Notes under the pieces: generated by a model
Database searches by the model: none
Seen by the model: the letters and a program-made list of their open reading frames with translations, nothing else
What the model was told of the DNA's origin: nothing
Shown: piece after piece, positions 32,297 to 37,476 of the stretch
Position numbering within the stretch: the first letter of the stretch is position 1
How the letters are laid out: each line of letters begins with the position of its first letter
Assembly: GCF_003363715.1 (NCBI RefSeq)
Contig: NZ_QREV01000046.1
Coordinates: forward strand, 1 to 37,476
DNA from: Parabacteroides acidifaciens
Lineage (GTDB): Bacteria > Bacteroidota > Bacteroidia > Bacteroidales > Tannerellaceae
Length of the DNA stretch: 37,476 nucleotides
Reading direction: 5' to 3'
Translations under genes and position numbers: made by a program

Positions 32297-34000
32297 ATGA
32301 AACAAGTTATATTATATTCAGCATTGATTGCTTTATCGTTTTCTTCTTGTAATACATTGGATTTGAACCCTTTGTCAGAGGGATCAAGCGAAACATGGTA
32401 CACAAATGAAGATGAAATCCAAATGTCTGTTATTCGATTATTTCATCAGGATTTTTGGAAAGATGTTCAGTTTGTGGGAGACCAAGATTTAAAAGATGAG
32501 TACACTGATAATTTTACTAGAAGAACATCTTTGACAGCTATAACAAATGCTACTATTAATGGGCAGAGTTCGTTCGTTACAAGCCTATGGAAAAGGGCTT
32601 ATAAAAATATTGCTGCCGCTAATTTAATAATAAGCAATATACAGCGTACAGAAGGAATCATGTCTGAAGAAAAAATCGCAATGTACCGTGCTAATGCGCG
32701 TTTTTCAAGGGCTTGTATGTATGGAAAACTTATTTTCTTATATGGAGATGTTCCCTATTATACTGAAAATATAGATATAGATGATTTTTATTCTTTGGGA
32801 CGTACCCCTAAATTGCAAATATTGGAAGAGATATATAAAGACTTTGATTATGCAATTGAAAATTTACCAGTCTCATATAATAGCAATTCTTATCAGTTTG
32901 CGACGAAAGGAGCTGCTTATGCCATGAAAGCCCGCGTTGCCCTTTATATGGGGAATTACGCAATAGCCCGGGATGCAGCAAATAGTTGTATAAATTTAGG
33001 TAAGTATGAATTATATCCGGATTATGAAAAGTTATTTTATCCGGAAACTAAAAATTCCGTTGAAACAATTTTCTGTACCCCCAGAGCTGTGGAACAGAAG
33101 ATAATATTTCCGGATTATGTTTTACGTTGTCAAATTTCTCGCATAATAGGCGGGTGGAATAATGGAGGGCCTTCTTGGGATTTGTTTTGTTCTTATTTGT
33201 GTACTGATGGGTTACCTATTGATGAATCTCCATTGTTTGATCCTCATAATCCGTTTAGAAATCGTGATCCTCGTTTAAAAGCCACAATGGCTGAGTTTGG
33301 GAGTGAGTATTTAGGGTTAATCTATCAACCACATCCGGATTCATTGCAGGTGCTAAATGTGAAAACGGGAGAGTTTGTTGAAAACAAGGATAGCCGTGGG
33401 GTTGATCAGTATGCATCTTATAATGGACTGATAGCCAAGAAGGGAATGAATGAAAGCTGTTTGAGTTATCAGGTTGATCCTGATAATATCGTGATGCGTT
33501 ATGCCGATGTGTTGTTGATGTATGCAGAATCAAAAATAGAATTGAATGAAATAGATCAGTCTGTTTTAAATGTTATGAATCAAGTAAGGGCTCGGGCTTA
33601 TGCAAATGAATCTTCGTATCCTGTTATTTCTACAACTGATCAGAATGAATTACGAAAAATCTTGCGGATAGAGAGACGCATGGAATTTGCATGGGAAGGA
33701 ACAAGATATGAAGATATCATTCGTTGGCGTTTGGCTGAGAAAGTATTGAATACTCCGATGTATGGCATGTTGGATCCGGAAAGTTTACGTGAGAATGTCG
33801 TCAATAAAGGTGGATGGTTTTTCCCGGAAATACCTCCGATTGATGAAGATGGGACTGTCGATTTCTCGGGTATGTATAATAAAGGGCTGGTAAAACTACT
33901 TACGAATCGGAAGTTTGACGCTCCTAAACAATATTTGTGGCCGATTCCGACTACTGAAATCTTGATCAATTCAAATATGACTCAGAATGATGGGTATTAA
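32297..34000 (+). CDS. SusD/RagB-type glycan-binding lipoprotein
   Basis: 567-residue surface lipoprotein that caps the SusC barrel and binds the glycan. Lipobox SFSSC (Cys18) follows a short signal; the SusD helical-repeat fold is recognisable from ETWYTNEDEIQMSVIRLF, LWKRAYKNIAAANLIISNI, RANARFSRACMYGKL, GAAYAMKARVALYMGNY, and near the C-terminus IERRMEFAWEGTRYEDIIRW and LWPIPTTEILINSNMTQN. The ATG at 32297 is preferred over the in-frame TTG two codons upstream. Second gene of the PUL operon. Confidence 0.95.
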   Translation: MKQVILYSALIALSFSSCNTLDLNPLSEGSSETWYTNEDEIQMSVIRLFHQDFWKDVQFVGDQDLKDEYTDNFTRRTSLTAITNATINGQSSFVTSLWKRAYKNIAAANLIISNIQRTEGIMSEEKIAMYRANARFSRACMYGKLIFLYGDVPYYTENIDIDDFYSLGRTPKLQILEEIYKDFDYAIENLPVSYNSNSYQFATKGAAYAMKARVALYMGNYAIARDAANSCINLGKYELYPDYEKLFYPETKNSVETIFCTPRAVEQKIIFPDYVLRCQISRIIGGWNNGGPSWDLFCSYLCTDGLPIDESPLFDPHNPFRNRDPRLKATMAEFGSEYLGLIYQPHPDSLQVLNVKTGEFVENKDSRGVDQYASYNGLIAKKGMNESCLSYQVDPDNIVMRYADVLLMYAESKIELNEIDQSVLNVMNQVRARAYANESSYPVISTTDQNELRKILRIERRMEFAWEGTRYEDIIRWRLAEKVLNTPMYGMLDPESLRENVVNKGGWFFPEIPPIDEDGTVDFSGMYNKGLVKLLTNRKFDAPKQYLWPIPTTEILINSNMTQNDGY

Positions 34001-34051
34001 GGTATTTATGTTTATGATGAAGTTAGATAACTAATATGAAAATTTAATATC

Positions 34052-36178
34052 ATGAAAAGGGCTGTTTTTGATTTTTTTATATGCCTGTCCATTTTATTGG
34101 CAGGAAGTACTTATTGTTTCGGACAATTGGTTTTGATAAATAAAGACATTTCTTTACAAAGTTGCACATCGATTGGAAACAGTGTATTTGAAAAGAGAGG
34201 AGATGATCTGAAAGTGAAGATATCTAAGGGGCAAGGAGGAGAAGGTGTGAGATTCTCTGGTAATTGGGATTTACAGTTGTATGATCAAATGGAGGTTTCA
34301 TTGGTCAATTATTCTAATATACCGTTGAAGATTGCTGTTCGTTTAGAGAACCGGGACATGAATCTGAAGGCATTTAAGAATTTTTTTAGAGATTATGTTT
34401 TGATTCAACCTAATGAAACGAAAGTTATGGTAATGGATATTCCTCGTAAAAGATTTTATCCGAAAGTGGAAGAAAAATTGTTTGGTATGCATATAAATCC
34501 ATATGGAACTTTTGGAGATCGTTATCATCCTGCTCGTTTAATCGATTTGGATCCAGAACATGTAACTGCTATTTCATTTTATGTAGAATCTTCCTATAAT
34601 GAAATTGAATGGGGAATCAGACAGGTTAAGATGATTAATAACAGTAGGTATGATATTCCAGTCTGGATGACATTGTCTGATGATAATTTTTTCCCCTTTG
34701 TAGATATGTATGGACAGTTTAAGTTTAAGAATTGGCCAGGAAAGGTTTATTCAGACGAAGATTTACATGTAAATTTAGAAAAAGAGAAGGATGATTTGAA
34801 TAGTCATCCTGGCCCTAATTCGTGGAGTCAGTATGGAGGATGGAAAAAGGGGCCTCATCAGGAGGCTAAAGGCTACTTCTATGTGAAGAAGATAGATGAA
34901 AAATGGTGGATGGTTGATCCGGATGGCTATTTATTCTGGTCACATGGTGTAGTTCGTGTCACTCCTTCCTGTGGTATAACTCCTTTGGATAACCGAAAGC
35001 TCTATTTTGAAAATTTACCGGCTGAAAATGATACTGAATATGGTTTGTTTTATTTGTTACACGATGAATTATTACAACCTTATTATACCAAAAGAGGGAT
35101 AAAAGAGACCTATAACTTTTCTGCAGCAAATATTAAGCGTAAATATGGTGATAATTGGCAGGATGACTATGCTGAGATTTGTCACAAGCGTCTTAAAAGT
35201 TGGGGCTTAAATACGATTGCCAATAGTTCGGATAAATATATATTTATGATGGGAAAGACTCCCTATTGCGATCGTTTTGAGATCAAATCTCCAAGTATAG
35301 AAGGTAGTGCAAATACTGGCTGGTGGTGGGATTTCAGAGATCCATTCCATCCGGAGTTTAAAGCGAACGTAAAAAAGAGTCTTTTGGAGCGTAAAGATGA
35401 GATAAAGGATCCGTGGTGTTATGGATTTTTTGTGGATAATGAGTTGAATTGGGGTAGTGATTATGCTTTAGCTCTTTGGACGATGAAATCTCCTGCTTCT
35501 CAGCCGGCTAAAAAAGAGTTAGTAAAATTTTTGAAATCGAAATATAAGACTATAAATGACTTAAATCAAAAGTGGAAATCCAGTTATCGAGATTGGAATG
35601 ATCTTTTATCAAGGGAGGAAGAGCCAGGAAAAGATGCATATAGCGATTGTAAAGAGTTCTCTCTTTTCGTTATTGATGCTTATTTTAAGAATATAAAGGA
35701 AGTGTTCAATAAGGTAGCCCCTCATAAATTGTATATGGGATGTCGTTTTGCTGGAGGTGCAAGAGAAGATGTTATACGTTGTGCGGCAAAGCATTGCGAT
35801 GTGATAAGCTATAATATTTATAATCATAATCTTGATTGGTTTAAGTTTCCTGAAGGAATTGATAAACCAATGATGATCGGTGAATTCCATTTTGGCGCAC
35901 TAGATCGAGGTCTTTTCCATCCGAGTTTGATTCAAGTTAAAGATCAGAAAGCTCGAGGCGATGCATATATAAAATATGTGGAATCAGCGTTATCTCATCC
36001 GAATATAATTGGTACCCATTGGCATCAATTTTCTGATCAAATGGTGACTGGACGTTTTGATGGAGAATGTTTTCAGGTTGGTTTTACAGATATATGCGAT
36101 ACTCCTTATCCGGAAACAATTAAGGCCATTAGAGAGGTAGGATATCATATGTATGAAATTAGAAATGGAAAGAAATAA
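34052..36178 (+). CDS. GH50 (beta-agarase)-like clan GH-A glycoside hydrolase
   Basis: 708-residue secreted enzyme: signal peptide (MKRAVFDFFICLSILLAGST, cleaved near residue 24), an N-terminal beta-sandwich-like region (about 30-200), and a TIM-barrel part starting AKGYFYVKKIDEKWWMVDPDGYLFWSHG (split at about 274-301), as in GH50 agarases. Candidate acid/base Glu464 sits in FFVDNELNWG and candidate nucleophile Glu611 in MIGEFHFGA, at the strand ends expected for clan GH-A. GH50 enzymes act on agarose or related galactans, which is unusual for a gut organism; a host or other galactan remains possible. Placed between susD (51 bases) and an MFS gene (6 bases). Family level is likely, substrate is not shown. 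Confidence 0.75.
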   Translation: MKRAVFDFFICLSILLAGSTYCFGQLVLINKDISLQSCTSIGNSVFEKRGDDLKVKISKGQGGEGVRFSGNWDLQLYDQMEVSLVNYSNIPLKIAVRLENRDMNLKAFKNFFRDYVLIQPNETKVMVMDIPRKRFYPKVEEKLFGMHINPYGTFGDRYHPARLIDLDPEHVTAISFYVESSYNEIEWGIRQVKMINNSRYDIPVWMTLSDDNFFPFVDMYGQFKFKNWPGKVYSDEDLHVNLEKEKDDLNSHPGPNSWSQYGGWKKGPHQEAKGYFYVKKIDEKWWMVDPDGYLFWSHGVVRVTPSCGITPLDNRKLYFENLPAENDTEYGLFYLLHDELLQPYYTKRGIKETYNFSAANIKRKYGDNWQDDYAEICHKRLKSWGLNTIANSSDKYIFMMGKTPYCDRFEIKSPSIEGSANTGWWWDFRDPFHPEFKANVKKSLLERKDEIKDPWCYGFFVDNELNWGSDYALALWTMKSPASQPAKKELVKFLKSKYKTINDLNQKWKSSYRDWNDLLSREEEPGKDAYSDCKEFSLFVIDAYFKNIKEVFNKVAPHKLYMGCRFAGGAREDVIRCAAKHCDVISYNIYNHNLDWFKFPEGIDKPMMIGEFHFGALDRGLFHPSLIQVKDQKARGDAYIKYVESALSHPNIIGTHWHQFSDQMVTGRFDGECFQVGFTDICDTPYPETIKAIREVGYHMYEIRNGKK

Positions 36179-36184
36179 TATACA

Positions 36185-37417
36185 ATGAAGATCAATATTA
36201 ATACATCATACTATAAATGGGAAGTTCTTTTTCTTCTTTGGATAGCCTATTTTTTGAATCAAGCGGACCGACAAGTTTTCAATGTAGTGTTGCCCTTAAT
36301 ACGGGAAGAGCTAATGTTAAGTGATTTCCAGATAGGTGCAATTTCTACAGCCTTCAATCTTGTTTTCGCTCTTTGTGTCCCTTTTGCAGGCTATGTAGGG
36401 GATAAATTAAGTCGGAAATGGATTATTATTTTTAGTATAGCGTTATGGAGCGTGGCTACAATGTTTACAGGTTTAGCTAATGGTGTATTGATGTTAATCT
36501 TTTTTAGAAGTGTTGCAACGGGAATGGGAGAGGCTTTGTTCGGACCGGCTAACTACGTGTTATTGTCGGATTATCATGTTGAAACCCGTGCTTTTGCGAT
36601 GTCTATTCATCAAACAGCCTATTATATAGGTATTGTGATTAGTGGATTTCTTGCAGGTTATATCGGACAACATTATGGCTGGCATAATGCATTTTATATA
36701 TTTGGAGGCTTCGGTGTAATTCATACAGTGGTTTTGATTTGTAGACTTAAGGATAAACCGATGGAACAAAAAGAACGGATTGTTGAAGCAAGGGATACCA
36801 TCCCTTTCCTCGACTCTATGAAAATCCTTTTTAAAGTTCCGACAGCTCTCTGTCTGACATTGGGATTCAGTGCTTTGATTTTCGGACTGACAGGGTATTT
36901 GACTTGGATGCCGACCTATTTGTATGAACAGTTCGATATGGATTTGGCTGATGCAGGTTTTCATTCGATGTTTTATACACATTTGTTTGCTTTTATCGGG
37001 ATCATTTTGGCAGGGAGGTATTCGGATCGATTGGCAGTAAAGAATCCGGCGAATCGCTTGTTGATGCAAGCAATCGGATTATTGGTCGCAACACCTTTTA
37101 TTGTGTTGATGGGGTTGTCTTCACTATTGCCTGTCGTATATGTAGGATTTGCCGGATTTGGTTTTGCCCGTGCTTTCTTTGATGCGAATACATATTCAGT
37201 GTTGTACGATGTGATTCCGGAAAAATATCATTCTTCAGCTTCTGGAGTTATGCAGATGACTGGTTTTGCTGTGGGTGCTTTTGCTCCTATGATCTTGGGA
37301 CTTTTAAAACCTGTATTAGGACTCTCTTTTGGCATAGCATCTTTGGCTATTGTGTGGTTTGTGGCCGGCATACTCTTGCTGATTGCTTACAAACGGTATT
37401 TTAAAATAAACACATAG
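36185..37417 (+). CDS. MFS transporter of the polysaccharide utilisation locus
   Basis: 410-residue inner-membrane protein with about 12 hydrophobic segments. FLNQADRQVFNVVLPLIREELMLS and the loop GYVGDKLSRKW (MFS signature between TM2 and TM3) place it in the sugar/organic-anion branch of the MFS (hexuronate or Spinster-like carriers). It begins 6 bases after the GH50-like gene and so is the fourth operon gene, likely importing the sugar or oligosaccharide released in the periplasm. Its stop is followed by a hairpin at 37438. Substrate unknown. Confidence 0.85.
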   Translation: MKININTSYYKWEVLFLLWIAYFLNQADRQVFNVVLPLIREELMLSDFQIGAISTAFNLVFALCVPFAGYVGDKLSRKWIIIFSIALWSVATMFTGLANGVLMLIFFRSVATGMGEALFGPANYVLLSDYHVETRAFAMSIHQTAYYIGIVISGFLAGYIGQHYGWHNAFYIFGGFGVIHTVVLICRLKDKPMEQKERIVEARDTIPFLDSMKILFKVPTALCLTLGFSALIFGLTGYLTWMPTYLYEQFDMDLADAGFHSMFYTHLFAFIGIILAGRYSDRLAVKNPANRLLMQAIGLLVATPFIVLMGLSSLLPVVYVGFAGFGFARAFFDANTYSVLYDVIPEKYHSSASGVMQMTGFAVGAFAPMILGLLKPVLGLSFGIASLAIVWFVAGILLLIAYKRYFKINT

Positions 37418-37437
37418 CGAAAAAGAAAATTTGAGCA

Positions 37438-37476
37438 AAGCGTAGCGAATTAGCTGAAACAGCGTTCGTTACGCTT
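37438..37476 (+). terminator. Hairpin after the PUL operon, at the window edge
   Basis: AAGCGTAGCGAA (37438-37449) pairs with TTCGTTACGCTT (37465-37476) with one wobble, and the loop holds an inner GCTG/CAGC stem. Any T-run would lie beyond the window, so the terminator call rests on position and stem alone. Confidence 0.55.

Overview
The window looks like a chromosome segment of a gut Bacteroidota, most likely Parabacteroides or a close Tannerellaceae relative. This rests on SusC/SusD pairs, BF3164-type and DUF4922 proteins, HU-CCDC81/SPOR proteins, weak Shine-Dalgarno use, and repeated Bacteroides-type promoters (TTTG near -33, TAnnTTTG near -7). The genus is an inference from protein content; no database was searched.

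Layout. Positions 1-300 hold the end of an rRNA operon (5S rRNA and terminator). Positions 298-4737 (minus strand) are a tightly packed late cobalamin operon: cbiB, an S4 RNA-binding protein, cobU, cobT, cobS, cobC. Divergent from it is an HU-CCDC81/TM/SPOR protein (4889-5884) whose promoter abuts its start codon. Next come an SPFH protein with a small ribbon-helix-helix protein (5998-7098), a Pif1-type helicase fused to TPRs (7233-9236), and a TonB-dependent receptor paired with an NPP-type phosphodiesterase lipoprotein (9350-13750). A small winged-helix gene is followed by a 364-bp MITE-like element with perfect 8-bp target duplications and by tRNA-Glu(CUC). mutA and mutB (14914-18942) encode adenosylcobalamin-dependent methylmalonyl-CoA mutase, so the cofactor made with the help of the cob operon has a major consumer about 10 kb away (propionate/succinate metabolism).

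From 19 to 28 kb there are an S41 lipoprotein peptidase, an orphan CARF-PD-(D/E)xK nuclease of the Card1/Can2 (DUF1887) type with no CRISPR locus in the window, a two-domain glycosyltransferase, a BF3164-like lipoprotein, a 22-bp tandem-repeat array inside a long inverted repeat, and a DUF4922 / AmpG-like MFS / amino-sugar kinase operon that may serve cell-wall sugar recovery.

The last 10 kb is an AT-rich polysaccharide utilisation locus: a GntR-type regulator with a sugar-binding domain, divergent from susC, susD, a GH50 (agarase)-like glycoside hydrolase and an MFS transporter. A 17-bp motif overlaps the -7 box of both divergent promoters in mirrored orientation, giving a concrete operator model. 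The base composition suggests this locus was acquired separately from its neighbours.

Most notable for follow-up: the orphan CARF nuclease, the promoter/operator fusion of the PUL, the MITE with internal 22-bp repeats, the 22-bp GC-rich array within an inverted repeat, and the apparently leaderless HU-SPOR gene.
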